Shown: positions 43,202 through 55,179 of the stretch, piece by piece
Layout: each line of letters opens with the position of its first letter
Position numbering within the stretch: position 1 is the first letter of the stretch
Origin: Cryptomeria japonica
Taxonomy: Eukaryota; Streptophyta; Pinopsida; Cupressales; Cupressaceae
DNA: 64,000 nt
Direction of reading: 5' to 3'
NCBI RefSeq assembly: GCF_030272615.1
Contig: NC_081415.1
Location: 187,614,270 to 187,678,269, forward strand
Notes under the pieces: model-generated
Seen by the model: only the letters and a program-made list of their open reading frames with translations
Databases searched by the model: none
What the model was told of the DNA's origin: nothing
Translations under genes and position numbers: made by a program

Positions 43202-44330
43202 TTACCAATTTGGTTCAAATTTGCCTTTCTTTTCTCGATCTGCTTGATTGCGTGGATTTTCCTTTAGCACTAGGTCTCCAACTTGAAAGACTCTTGGTTT
43301 AACCCTATGATTGTAGCTCCGACACATTCTTTGTTGATATACCTTCAGATGATCAAAGGCATTTTGTCTTCGTTCATGGATTAATTTTAGCTCTTGCAGT
43401 CTTGATACTCTTTGTTCTTCATCGAGGATGAGACCTTTTAGTGATACACATAGAGAAGGTATCTTTACTTCAATTGGCAATATGGCTTCTGATCCATATA
43501 AAAGAGAGAAAGGTGTGGCACCTATTGGTGTGTGAATAATGGTACGGTAAGCCAATAGAGAAGGATTTAGTTGAACATGCCAATCTTTGTCAGCATCATT
43601 CACTGTCTTTTTGAGGATTTTTAGGATAGTTTTATTTGATACTTTGGCCTGTCCATTTCCCTATGGATAATATGGTGTGGAGAATCTGTGCTAGATTTTG
43701 AACTTCTCATAGAGCTCTTGTACATCCTGGTTCTTGAATGGTCGGCCATTATCAGTGATAATGGTCGTTGGTATTCTGTAGCAACAGATGATGTAGTTCA
43801 AGTTAAAGACAACAATTTGTTTTCCTATGATATTGATAAGAGGTACTGCTTTGATCCATTTTGTAAAATATTCAGTAGCTACAAGGATGAATTTGTGACC
43901 ATTAGAGGAAGAAAGATTTATCTTTCCTACTAGATCAAGACCACATTGGTAGAAAGGCCATGATGTTGCCAGAGCGTGAAGTTCTTGTGCTTGTGCATGA
44001 ATCAAATTCCCATGGATTTGACATTGTTTGCATGTTCTAGCTATCTGAAAAGAATCTCGTTCCATAGTAGGCCAATAATAGCCCAAGCATATGAGTTTTT
44101 TCAAAAGGGTAAGACCACTTGAATGAGTACCACAAGTGTCATTATCGACTTCATGTAAGGCCTTCTCAGATTCTTCTTGTTCAAGACATCTTAAGAGAGT
44201 ACTATCTAGACTTCGTTTATAAAGGGTGTCAGCGATGAGAGTATAATGGGAGGATTGGTGAATAAAGTTTCCCTTTTGATTCTTTAATAGATCGGGAGGT
44301 AGGGTGTTATCTTTTAGGTACATATAAGTT
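43202..44330 (-). pseudogene. Tat gypsy integrase
   Basis: In transcript order: zinc-binding region HEVDNDTCGTHSSGLTLLKK then YYWPTMERDSFQIARTCKQC (HHCC ligands present); core with Asp in CGLDLVGKI and Asp in TTIITDNGRPF; TAG at 43691-43693; TAG at 43661-43663 in place of the Gln of the YYPQGNGQ motif; then GQAKVSNKT, where Lys replaces the expected catalytic Glu; then LLAYRTIIHTPIGATPFSLL and a C-terminal domain ending in RKKGKFEPNW (43603-43202). All in one frame. It would join element DNA to the chromosome. Two stops and the lost Glu inactivate it. Confidence 0.8.
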
Positions 44331-44941
44331 TGACCATAGTGGGAGGAATCACGTTCGACAAGGTGACAGATGGTTTGGGAATCGGGACAATTATTGTAAT
44401 GCTCTTGATTTTCCTGTGTCTGTAATAGAGAAGCAAGTGTTGCCATGGCATCTGCTACTTTGTTATCATTTCTTGGAATCTGATCAAAAGTGATTTCGAC
44501 AAAGTACTTGTTGAAATCATCAACCATATTTTTGTAACGCATTAGTTTGTCATCCTTTATTTGGTACTCATCATTGATTTGATTGATCACAAGATGAGAG
44601 TCTCCAAAGACTTGAAGTTTTGTGATGTTCCATTCTATAGCCATTTTGATATCGTAGATGGTTTCGTGTTGTGTTCCCTTATTGTTGCTTGCTTCTGGAC
44701 TAACATTTGGGTGATGCATTGTAAGATATGGATCCAACCCTGGAATGTCTGTATATGACCAGGTAAAATTGATTTGCCTCCTTTTGAAGGGTTCCCAGTA
44801 TTTCTTTGCTAGTGTTGATAAAGAGATTATTGGATGTAGATCAGTTGTGCCCATGGTAATTACCTCAGTTAGTTTGATCAGAATAGATGACCTTTCTTGA
44901 TAGCACATAGGTAAGGTATCAAATCTCCCATCTTCTATCAC
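44331..44941 (-). pseudogene. Reverse transcriptase start fused to archaeal-type RNase H
   Basis: The frame reads INFTWSYTDIPGLDPYLTMH, the opening of Tat reverse transcriptase, then after PEA jumps to SNNKGTQHETIYDIKMAIEW and VFGDSHLVINQINDEYQIKD, ending IPRNDNKVADAMATLASL. The latter is the second RNase H (TNN..EYEAL, GDS.LVI.Q, N..AD.LA). The reverse transcriptase fingers, palm with YVDD, connection and first RNase H are missing, a clean in-frame deletion with the joint at about 44700. The Glu of the second site is not conserved (HET for EYEA). Confidence 0.75.
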
Positions 44942-44989
44942 CTCAAGGAGGTTTTCACCATTAGATACGTCCTTTATTTTTACTTTTTC

Positions 44990-45358
44990 TCAGTCTAATG
45001 TTGCCAGTAAATGGTTTTCAGCATTAGACCTAATATTGTTTTCTTGATTTTCACTTTTGCGACTAGGAGATTTGTCACCCACTTGATTCAAAGATATGTT
45101 AGCAGAATCCCTAGTGGAAGTTGTTGCGGGTTTGATTTCATCAAGATATAGGGATATAGTATGATCATTAGGTAAGATATAGATGTTAGTTTGTTCTTCA
45201 CTTTCCCAATCAATAAGGTCAGGTAAAGGATCTTCATTTTTCCGATCCATAGGTTCAGGATGGATTAGAGTTAAAGGATCTTTAAGTTGAATTGTTTCAA
45301 AGATATCAGGGGTTATGATAGAGATGTCAAAGCTTTCAGTGTCTATTTCCATGTCCAT
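44990..45358 (-). pseudogene. Acidic linker region between protease and reverse transcriptase
   Basis: 122 codons, Asp/Glu/Ser-rich, no known domain (SFDISIITPDIFETIQLKD, DLIDWESEEQTNIY). In Tat-type polyproteins a poorly conserved acidic spacer lies here. It is in a different frame from the RNase H/integrase part or separated by stops near 44960. Function not assigned. Confidence 0.45.
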
Positions 45359-45877
45359 AATGGTACTCCCATCAGAATAATCTCATGCAAGAAGCTCTTG
45401 ATTGTCCTCGATTAAGTCCAAGTCAATCGAACGTGATTCTAATTCAAGTGGGCTAGTTCCTAGCATTTGTTCTGCATACGTATGGACTACATCGACCTCT
45501 ATGTCTGCTTCTTCCCTTTTAGTTTTAAGTTGCTCTTGTTTATTTTTCCTTGATAGAAAATGTTTTGCTTTCTCTTGATCTTTTGACTATATTTGTTTCT
45601 TCATTTCGGACCAAAGTGATGCAAATAATAGTTCTTTGGATTGTGAGCTTGAAGATGTTGTCTCTTTGTTACTTGGAGCGATAACCTCTTGAACTGGTTT
45701 CGGATTGCTTGAAGATGTTGTCTCTTTTTTATTTGGAGTGATAACCTCTTGAACAAATTTTAGATTAGTAGAACACTACAATGGATTTGATTCAGCTTTG
45801 ATCATGATTTACTCCCCACGATATGGAAATTTTATGCACTGATTACCTTTTGATAGAGTAGCCTGTATGTCCTGTAT

Positions 45878-46240
45878 CTAGGGTCTTCCCAAGAGTATGT
45901 TGTAAGGTAAATCCATGTCTAGGACTTTACATTCTGTGTCCTTCTGCAAAGGTCCCACTCTGATGGGTAATATCACCATTCCTTTAGAGGAATGTTTTTC
46001 TTCATTATCTGCTTTGAAAGTGATCTTTTTATGGGGATCAATTGCATTTTTTGAATATCTTAGAGCATTGACAAGACTTAAAGAGAAAATGTTTAAGCTA
46101 GCTCCTCCATCTATTAAGACACGTCTAACAAGCATTTGATGGATGATGACTTTGATTTGCAATGAAGCGTTATGGGGGTTTGGTAATGAATTAATGCTTG
46201 GATATGTAGGAGTTACGCTTTGAATAGGAACCTCTGACAT
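45878..46240 (-). pseudogene. Tat gypsy aspartic protease
   Basis: RRVLIDGGASLNIFSLSLV carries the Asp-Gly-Gly form of the active site common in Tat elements. It ends MDLPYNILLGRP, the second landmark. The spacing of about 85 residues is normal. Upstream frames are broken. Confidence 0.75.
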
Positions 46241-47272
46241 AGGTTTGATAGCAGTTATGGATATCCCTTGGGGAATTTCATCTTTGGGTGCATTGTTTAG
46301 CGATGATGCTATGGCAAGTTCTTGCTAGCTTTTAATAGGTGTAGGAATAGATGCTTTTGGAGAGTCAATTTTCTTATGGGGGGATGCGCCATGGCTCGAT
46401 ATAGGTGTGTGATTTTAATCTTCTTCATCGAAATCTTTTAGGGATCTTTTAAAGCATTGTAAAAAAGAGTTACCTATCTTGGGAGGTGTATCTGAATCCT
46501 TGTGAGGTTTTGATATAGTTGGATTTGGAATTTGGATTTGTTTGTTTTCGCTAATTGGTTGATTTGTTACTCACATTCTGCTTTGGTATGTCATGTTGCT
46601 ATAATCTGTAGTTGTTTCCAATGTTTTAATGATCTTAGGTCTTTGCATCTTGATTATAATAGGCATTGTGTTTGATATCATGTTATGATTGGATTGTCCA
46701 AAAGGTTGTTTTGATAAATGATCTATTGTCAATGTCAGAGGTATAGAGTGATATGACACAAAAAGGTAATTCAAGTGTTTGAAGTTTTCAAGTTTTCCGA
46801 TCTTCAGTTTTGGGAGTGCAATGGTGATTTTGATAATAACCAAGTCCAGTAGGAAAGATATATTCTATGATATGGGATGAGGTTTTCCTGACCAAACGTT
46901 TCAATTTCGTGATTGAGGATGATTGATCCTACTAAGAAACTATGTTTTCATGATCAGTTTATCAAAGAGAGTGATAATGCACTTTGGGATGGTTTAGATC
47001 TTATACTTGTTGAGGGTAATGGCTTGAAAGTATCGATGTGTATATTCCTATAGTCTGATTTTGACAGGTTGATAGTTTGATCAAGCAAACCAAGAAGATA
47101 GTCTAAGCACAATGACAGATAACAAGTGTTTTGATTTAAGCAAACTAACAGACCTGAGAGTATCATGCAAAGAAATAGTTTTGGATTGACAAATGCAGAG
47201 TTTCACACAACAGAGAAGTCGACTCAGAACAACAAACAATTTAGAGTTATACGACAGAATAGAGTTTTTCAT
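46241..47272 (-). pseudogene. Probable Gag region of the Tat gypsy, degraded
   Basis: Only short frames (90 codons at 46843-46571, 70 at 47166-46954, 63 at 47272-47081). None gives a recognisable capsid motif or zinc knuckle. The position between leader and protease is the only reason for the label. Confidence 0.3.
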
Positions 47273-49060
47273 ATAAAAGGCAACAACTCATACGACTTAG
47301 GATTAAGAACAACATGACAAATAACCTAGCTCGTATGAAACAGGATGGCCTCTGGTAAAATAAATGATTTTATACAAGGTAACTCATACGACAGAGATTC
47401 TGAATCGTACTATAGAGAATTACAGATTGTACAACAAGTTACAGAGTAGAGCTAAAAAGTGCTTGTCTTTCTGATTTTGATTTTTGCTGATGTTTTAGGT
47501 GTCTGATTTTTCCAATAAGGGGATGAATACACAACAAACACATAACATGATAATGACTCCAATCAAGCTAAAACCCTAAGGAAGTTGGCTAAGAATGAAA
47601 ACCTTTTCTTATTGACTTAGGTACACACCCAATAGCTAATCAGAATACGATCGCTGAGTCTCACGCAATGGATTCTCAACATTGTATTATCCAACTCCAA
47701 ACGCTAATGGGGGCATGATATGGCAAGTGTCTTGGGAGAGTTACTATCTCTCTTGCATAAAGATTATCACCCTTTTGGAGGTGAATCAGGTAGCTTCTAT
47801 TTTAACCAGGATTAATAAGGGATCCATTCGGTGCGTCGAGGTATAAACTCAATTGAGAGGTCTCCCAGCCTTGAAAACCAAGGTTTGCTATACCCGAAGG
47901 TATAGAGGAGAGCTATTCCCGAGCATTGTCATTGACTTGATTTTCATCAAATCACATTTATTTTATAGTGGGTTGGATTACTTGGCGTTTAGTCGTTCCC
48001 ACTTAGGTCATTCCCCTCTCACCGGCCTTAAGGGCTAAGAGTTAATAACTCCTCGGGAGGGTAGGCCTGCTAAAGTGATGCACTAATGAAAATAAATTGA
48101 TGAGTCTAGCTTTCTGATCACCTAAGAAAGGTGAGAGCATACTTGCCTATCATCAAAGACATGAAATACATGGTTGTTCATTTTTAGCCCAAAATCAAGT
48201 GTGCCTAGAAATTTAAATGAATACACCAAGTTTAGTTGAATTCATAGGCAACCTACAATAAATCTGTTAGTAGTCATGATTGTGTTTTGAATTATGTCTT
48301 TGACAAGCGTATCTTTGTAAATCGTCCTACAGAAAAGAGTTAGGCTGCCAAAAATCTCACAGACACAACAAGATTAGCATTAGTGATCCGAACTATGAAT
48401 TTTTTTTTTAAAAAATTATATGAAGTTTTATGCTAACTTTAAATAGGCATAACTTTCTGCTCGAGACTCGAAATTATGAATCATTTAACTCGTTGGAAAG
48501 GTCTCCAAGAGTTGTAGTTGAGATTTTGAAAGAGCATGCTTGGACATAGGAAAGCTCTTTCAGAGCTTTCAAGGGCTCAAAATGAGAAGAAGGCCTTCAA
48601 AAATGCAAATTACTAATGTATAGACAAACTTGAAAATTCTAACTTGCAGTTTGTGAAAAAAAAAAAACACAGAGGCAGAGACTTGTATGACAAAATTTTC
48701 CACTTAGTATGATAGAACTTTATATTTCATACAAAGCCCAAAATGAACTTGTACAACATGCATTTATACCCTATACGATAGAGAAAGTTAGCTCGTATGA
48801 GTCAGGATTGAGCTAGTATGATTCAAAAAATTCCAAGGCAGAATCTCGTACGAGAAGGATTTAGCTTTCGTACAACAAGGAAAAGGAGCTCGTAAGAGTC
48901 AGGATAGAGCTAGTACGAGTCAGGATGCAGTTTTGTACCAGACTAAAAGGTAGTTCATACGAGTTGGAAAATCAACTTGTATGACTTTTTGATTCTGTCC
49001 CAGTAGAGATGAATGTTGATGAAGCTTTGAGAGGCCAAAAATGATGATTTTAGCCCCACG
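47273..49060 (-). other. Leader of the Tat gypsy with TCGTACGA-like repeats
   Basis: Non-coding. Words of the form TCRTAYGA (TCGTATGA, TCATACGA, TCGTACGA) recur in two clusters, about 47230-47440 and 48680-48990. In the second cluster they sit in units AGCTCGTATGAGTCAGGAT, AGCTAGTACGAGTCAGGAT and AGCTCGTAAGAGTCAGGAT. About 47850-48075 resembles the leader block at 28775-28900 of the other Tat element. Confidence 0.65.
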
Positions 49061-49073
49061 GTGGGTGCCAAAA
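49054..49073 (-). other. Primer binding site of the Tat gypsy
   Basis: Minus strand TTTTGGCACCCACCGTGGGG directly follows the 5' LTR. This is the Tat-type site, not the initiator-Met type. The tRNA is not resolved here. Confidence 0.65.
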
Positions 49074-50086
49074 TGTCATGCTGTTTATGTGGTGTACCTG
49101 TTATACCTGTATCTGAAACACAAAACACTCAATAAATCATTATAAGCATGGTTAGAAGATTTAATCAATGTAAAACCATGGCTAATCGACTTATTGCCTC
49201 CTAGTAAATGCAAGTATGAATTTTGCTCTCAGATCTTATTATGCAAATTCCAGTGACTTGACTACACCTAGATGGAGGATTTAAGATGATAATGATGATG
49301 CATTTAAGCTAGAAATGAGATTAAGCTATATGATTCTATGATAAATGCTAAGAAATAAGCTAAGATTAAGCTAAAATGAACATGATAATGATGCTAAAAT
49401 GATGAACTAGATGCCTATAGTAACAATTCTTATGCTGAAAATAAAATGTGATCATCAAAATGATATCAAAATTGGGACCCTTTGAGCTCCAAGATGGGGG
49501 CTATTTATAGGATTTTCCAAGGCTAGGGATGAGTTGGCAAAGATCAATGGTAGAGATTTATTTGAAGATATCAATGGTTGAATTGGAGGAGGTTGGAGAA
49601 GAGGTTGGATGAAAGGGGACAATTGGTGGTTGGTAGGAAAAGGGGTTGGTTGGAAGGAGACACTTAGTGACAAGTGTCATGAAGCTTTGCTCATGAGAGG
49701 GAAAAGTGTCCAATGAGAGGGAACATGGTGGTTAGGATGAATGGGTTAGGTTAGGTGGTTAGAAGTTAGGAGAATTTGAATTTAGAAATTCAAATAATAG
49801 GAAAATGCTAATTAATTTCAACAACTCATTATTTGATTTATTTTAATTAATTAGGGGATTTGGAAGAAATGATTTTGATGAGGGATAATTAATTAATTTG
49901 AATTAATTAATTAAAGGGAGATTGTTGAAATGAACCTATTTAATAAATCCTTAGATTTATTAATAAGTAGAGGAATGAGTGGATTTTAATCAAATTGCTA
50001 ATGAATTTAATTAAATTGGGAATATAGATTAATCAAATAATTTCTTATTCAATTAATTATCTTCAGACCATTTTTGGGTGCGTACA
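49074..50086 (-). repeat. 5' LTR of the Tat gypsy
   Basis: 1,013 bp. The minus strand starts TGTACGCACCC and ends GCATGACA. It keeps a CTATAAATAG box at 49501-49510. The LTR pair looks much more alike than the chromovirus pair, so this is a younger insertion, as its nested position requires. Confidence 0.85.
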
Positions 50087-50091
50087 CAAAG
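50087..50091. repeat. Target duplication CAAAG (right)
   Basis: Second copy of the 5-bp duplication. Confidence 0.9.
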
Positions 50092-50550
50092 TATATCTGA
50101 ACCGACAGATACAAAGGTTGAAAAAAAGAATGAGAATAATGAAGAAACAGAAAATAAGGAAGAGGTTAAAGATTAAAATAATATTGCAGAAGTGGTTAAG
50201 GAATCCATAGATGAGAAGAACCCAACTGCAAAACCTCACACTCCACCTAGCACTTCCACTATGGACTACAAACCTACTAATGTGACAAATGTACTTTTAG
50301 ACTCCATAAGGAAGATCACTGAATGCAACACCTTAGCATTTAAGGCCATTGATGATTCTTTACCGATTTTCCAATTGATTGCACCAGATTGTAAGATAGA
50401 TCATATTTATGGATCTTTAGGTAAATTGGACACATTGTCCAAATTCATTTCTTTAAATATTCAAACTCTAGATAAAATTAATGAAGAGACTATTAAGGAA
50501 AGGGCGAATAAGGAGAAAAATGAATTCTTTGATAAGCCTATTAAGGATTG
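50092..50550 (+). pseudogene. N1 ORF2, copy B, second part
   Basis: Resumes after the gypsy. From 50192 it is open: ESIDEKNPTAKPHTPPST, VLLDSIRKITECNTLAFKAI, DKINEETIKERANKEKNEFF. It is collinear with copy A 34690-35116. It ends at AAGGATTG where the solo LTR enters. Confidence 0.75.
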
Positions 50551-51988
50551 TTTTGGCATTTTGAGTTTGTTGGAATTTGCATAGAGATTGCATTAATGAT
50601 ATATTGTCATTGATGTCAAATGAACCGGTAATGGTATTCATGTTATTGCTGATATTGTTGTTTTTGATATTGGCTAGTAACAGGTAAGAAGAGCTTAGTG
50701 GAAGATGATGTAAACCGGTATGTAAAGTTTGTGAGTTGAACCGGTGAACCGGTGTAAAGGGTTAAACCTTTCTATGTAAAGTAACTGGTAAACCCTATCA
50801 GCTGTTAAACCCTAACCAATCAAGTTTGATGATTTATTATCTAATAAGCAGTAATGATGGAGACATGTGTCATCATTGTATGAGGATATGTTCAAATAAT
50901 TTTGGCATGTTTATTTTTGTTTAGGGAAGGAGAAAAGTGGATTGCATATAATGCACAATGCGTGATGAGTTACAAAGTCTGATGAAGCGGTGATCATGGA
51001 GCGGTTGGAATTTTCTTGAAGAATGTGAAGAGATTGTCATGATTTATAATGGTCAAGATTGTACTCACTTGTTTGTAATCTTGATGATGAGAATTAGGTT
51101 TTTGCTATGTTACTGACCTAATTGATTTGTATTTAAGGTCGATGAAGTTGTTTGTAAAGGTTGTTGGCAAGATTGATGAAAACTTGTTGAGTGTGTAGTT
51201 GCCTAACCAGTGAATGGATTTGCACTTTGAGTGAAGGTAGATTGAAGCTTAGAAGGATTTGATCAAGAAAATGTAGTGCTACTCATACAGACTAAGAAAA
51301 CTTGTTATTTTCTAACAATTACAGTAGAAGTGAAATCCCTTAACTGGGTAAGCTCTAACAAGCTTGGCTACTTATTAAATCCTCTAACAAGGTGGTCTAT
51401 TAGCTTGGATTTTTAAATCCTCCAACGAGGTTACTCCTAACAGGGTATTGTGCTTTTCATTAAGGCATATTTGTAAATCCCTTAACCGGGTGATTCCTAA
51501 TCGGAATTAGTTCTTAACAGGACTTATTGTAAAGTTTTAATAGGCTTGGCTCCTAATAGGGTGAACTTTAGAAGAGTTCAGATAGCTATCCTTGTGAGTC
51601 TCATCGCATCATGGTTTTTACCTATTTGGGTTTTCCATGTATAAACATTTGTGTCAAGTGGTGAATGCTTTTGTGGTTGTGATCTTATTTGTTGATTTGG
51701 TTAACTTCTGATAAGGCATGTTAAGTAGAAGCATTGAGAGTTGAATATGTTGAATTATGATTAAGCATTGTTGATGTTTACAAGATTGAAGTTGTTTATT
51801 GTTAAAATTGTCATAGCAGTTAAATCGATTGATATCAAGTGTTCTTATGAATATTGATCTTGACTGAGTTATGTTTACTTTGTTTGACTGAGTTTGAGTT
51901 TGGGAACTTTGTATCAGTTTTTCAATATATTGATTCACCCCCCCCTCTCAGTATTCTACTGGATACTTATTATTTCATCATACCATCA
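50551..51988 (+). mobile_element. Solo LTR of a copia-like family
   Basis: 1,438 bp from TTTTGGCATTTTGAG (expected TGTTGGCATT) to CATCATACCATCA, flanked by GATTG (50546-50550) and GACTG (51989-51993), a one-base-changed target duplication. Its start matches the LTR remnant at 61344-61506 (TGCATTAATGATAT, then TTGTCAT). Near its end GATTCACCCCCCCCTCTCAG gives the shared C-tract. Units such as TAAATCCTCTAACAAGGTGG repeat loosely between 51340 and 51560. Confidence 0.85.
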
Positions 51989-51993
51989 GACTG

Positions 51994-52500
51994 TACAAAG
52001 AAGATTGATTCTTTATTACCAGTACTTAATTACTCTATTCTGGAATATAAAGAATTGTATAAGGAATCATGCAAGCCTCACCACCTAACAGAAGACATTG
52101 ATGATGAGATAAGGAAAACACAAAAAAAGAGAGTGATGATATAGCATATAATATGATTGGTTCTTCAAAACTTACCTCAGTTTTGGATCAAGAAATGATA
52201 GCTTTTGAGGAAAAGATTGAGAAATTAGAGAAGGAGAAAGCAAGGATAAGAATGAAATCCCAGGAGTTGAAAAATAAACTTGGTCCTACATTGGACAATC
52301 TTCTAACACACCGGATTGAGTTGTCTAAATCAACTATTCAAGGAGAAAGACCACCGGAGCAATAGATACATTATCTAACTAGAATGATCCGACAGACTGA
52401 AACAATTATTTCTAACAACACCAAATCTATGCAGAGTCTTAATCTAATTTTGGCAGATATCTTTCAGATTGTAAATAAACGATTACAGGCTTTAAGGTAA
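51994..52500 (+). pseudogene. N1 ORF2, copy B, third part
   Basis: C-terminal coiled coil, collinear with copy A 35131-35627: KKIDSLLPVLNYSILEYKEL, FEEKIEKLEKEKARIRMKSQ, then TAG near 52363, SLNLILADIFQIVNKRLQAL and the TAA at 52498-52500. Confidence 0.75.
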
Positions 52501-52701
52501 AATCTTAGAATTATTTGATTTTTTTAATATCCTTTGTCATTGATGTCGAAGGGGGAGTAGTGTATTGAGAAAAATGTACAGAAGGGATCATTTTCTTAGG
52601 GGGAGCACTCTCATTTGTGGATCTATTTTTGGACTTCACTTTTGGATATCAATTTTTGGATTTTTTTCATGAGTGTTGCCATCAATGCCAAAGGGGGAGA
52701 T
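52501..52701 (+). other. N1 3' untranslated region and polypurine tract, copy B
   Basis: TTGTCATTGATGTCGAAGGG at about 52534 and GCCATCAATGCCAAAGGGGG at about 52678-52697, the same duplicated arrangement as in copy A. AAAGGGGGAGAT abuts the LTR start at 52702. Confidence 0.7.
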
Positions 52702-52711
52702 TGTTGGCATT
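52702..52711 (+). repeat. First 10 bp of the copy B 3' LTR
   Basis: TGTTGGCATT, cut off by the copia at 52712. The LTR continues at 60153. Confidence 0.8.
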
Positions 52712-54144
52712 TGATGAATAATGATGAACTACTAAGGTCCTAACTGATACTAAGAGAGGAGGGTGAATCAGTACACAAACATAAACCGCTTCAACATTTT
52801 GTTATATCAAAACACAATTGATCGATTATTGACCGGTTGTTTGCCTTCACCACAAAACTTAACCAAGCTATACCAGTTAAACAAAAATACTTCGGACAGC
52901 TATACCAGTTAAAAAAAAATACTTCAGACAACATTCAATAGATCTCAAACCTTGATAACTACTTCACTGATATAATCATGCATGAGTTGTACCAATAATA
53001 CCACAACCATTTAACAATGCATGCATATCTCACTTAATCAAAACCACACAATCATCACATGAAAATATCACAACCCATAACACACAGATTTTTTACGTGG
53101 AAACCCAAATGGGAAAAACCACAGTGGGAATGAATATCCACAAGTTGTTTGTGAACTCTTTTGAAGTCTGCTCTGTTAGGATCCTAGTCTAGTTAAAGAC
53201 TTTGCAATAAAGGTCTTGTTAGGAACCGATCATGTTAGGGATCACCCGGTTAAGGGATGGCTATATACCCTATTAAGAGTTACCTAACTAGAGGATTAAA
53301 GAACTCAATAACCTTGAGCCACCTAGTTAGAGGATTTACAACAAAGCCTATTAAAGATACCCGATCAAGGGATCTACCTTCTATTGAAATGGTTAGAAGA
53401 CAACAGGTAAAACAACCGATCTGATAACAACACTTCTTGCTAAGGCAGATCCTTTTAAGTTCCTCTCTTCTGCAATCACACTCTGTAGAGTCCTCACTCT
53501 AGTTTGGCAAGTATCAAATCTCCAACATGCGGACACAAATACAACTTTTGCCAACAACTGCAAATCAAAACTCATTGACCTTATAAACAACAATTAGGTC
53601 AGTAGCATAAACCCCAAACCCTAAACATCTCAAGTTTACACTTACAAGCGGTCCAATCTTGACTGTCCAAACACATTACATAGAATGGAATGATCTAAAA
53701 TAGATCTCAAGGCATTCTGCACTATCCAAACTTCACCACATTTGAAAATCAGTAACCCATCACGTGCTCTTCACACATCGCTAAGAAAAATGCTCATTCC
53801 CAAGGTAGGCATTTAATGAATTCAATATTCATGCACAAGAACCACAAAGAAATCCTTCATGTGCACACAACTGACATAGCATCTCGATCCTTATCCTTAT
53901 TCATTTAACTAACTGGTCACAAAACATCATCAGTTGCACCGCATAAGCCAAAATGATAACCCTAGAGCTGAACTAAGACTACCAACGGGTAGTCACACTT
54001 AGTGAACCCCGACATCGGTCCACTCCATCCCAGTTGACCATAACCACTTTCGATCTTCATACCACTTCATATTGGTCCACCTGCTTGAGCACTTATTGAC
54101 ATCAATGACAACATACATTATTTTCGCTTCATCATATGCCAACA
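52712..54144 (-). repeat. 3' LTR of the copia element
   Basis: 1,433 bp. The minus strand starts TGTTGGCATATGATGAAGCG. Aligns to 58703-60147, with a duplication of ACAGCTATACCAGTTAAA near 52900 and other small differences. Confidence 0.85.
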
Positions 54145-54158
54145 GTCTCCCTCTTTGG
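54145..54158 (-). other. Polypurine tract of the copia element
   Basis: Minus strand CCAAAGAGGGAGAC directly before the LTR. Confidence 0.75.
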
Positions 54159-54534
54159 CATTGATGGCAATACTTATTGTATCATTGCTCAGTATCTGCA
54201 CCATTCTCAATAATATATATTGGTTCAGTAACATATACCGGTTCAACTTAAAAGATCACGACCACCACCTAGACTGGTCAGTGTGCACTTTGCTCAATCA
54301 CTTCTCACACCACTTATTTTATCTCCCCTTTGTGTATTGACCTTCACACATATATCTTCTCCCTCATATATCTTCATCATCATATATCTTCTCACCCTTT
54401 GACAGCAATGCCAAAGTGGAGGCACAAGCTTTCAGGCTCCACTATGTTGCTCCCCCTATGGAGGAGCATCCTTCAACACATCAATCCTGTAAGATCTAAC
54501 ACAATAGTAGCTGACTGATGTGGAGCACACATAT

Positions 54535-55179
54535 TTAATTTACTTCATGAAGGGGCAGAACCCCTAATGCACCTCTCGAATAGGTAAATGTAGTCTTCGG
54601 TAAGGGCTTAGTGGATATGTCTACTAGTTGATCCTTATTGGAAACATGTTCTAACACAACCTCTTGATTTTGAACCTTTTCTCTCAAGAAATGATACTTA
54701 AGCTCAATATGCTTGGTCCTAGCATGCAATACCGGATTTTTGGATATATTTATTGCACTGGTATTATCACAAAATATACTCATCGGTTTAGATATAATCA
54801 CTTTGAAGTCATTTAGTACATGCTTCATCCATATTGCCTGAGTGCAGTTCATAAATGCTGCCACATACTCCTCTTCAATCGTAGACTGGGAAATACAGCT
54901 TTGCTTCTTGCTCATCCATGAGACTAGTCTTCCACCAAGGAAGAATGCTCCATCAGCTATGCTCTTCCAGTCATCCACATTACCTACCCAATCTACATTG
55001 ATAAACACTTTGAGATCAAAGTTGCCATTATATGGATACCACAATCCATAATCAATTGTCCCTCTCAGGTGTCTAAGAATCCTCTTTACCGCTACCAAGT
55101 GGGATTCTCTTGGATTCTTATAAAAATGAGCCACTATGTCCATTGCATGACCAAATATCTGGTGTGTTGTGCACCACAT
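54535..55179 (-). pseudogene. Copia RNase H
   Basis: 214 codons: AVKRILRHLRGTIDYGLWY, LKVFINVDWVGNVDDWKS (first Asp, usually in SDADWAGD), SQSTIEEEYVAA (Glu), SIFCDNTSAINISKNP (Asp), HIELKYHFLRE, and the typical end RGALGVLPLHEVN. The domain removes the RNA template. It lies in a different frame from the reverse transcriptase core, so there is a frameshift near 55150. Confidence 0.85.

Larger units (their letters stand above)
40448..50086 (-). mobile_element. Tat-type Ty3/gypsy element with internal deletion
   Basis: 9.6 kb on the minus strand with a perfect CAAAG duplication. LTRs at 40448-41414 (3') and 49074-50086 (5'), primer site, long leader, protease, the first residues of reverse transcriptase, then directly the second (archaeal-type) RNase H and integrase. 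The second RNase H is the hallmark of the Tat lineage. Most of reverse transcriptase and the first RNase H are deleted, so this copy was non-autonomous or was deleted after insertion. Several stops are present. Confidence 0.85.

Noticed and set aside
46571-46843. Gag assignment for the 90-codon minus-strand frame
   Set aside because: No capsid or zinc-knuckle motif could be read, so only a positional, low-confidence label was given to the region.
47853-48038. 61-codon plus-strand frame
   Set aside because: Antisense to the conserved leader block of the Tat gypsy; conservation is better explained by the leader.
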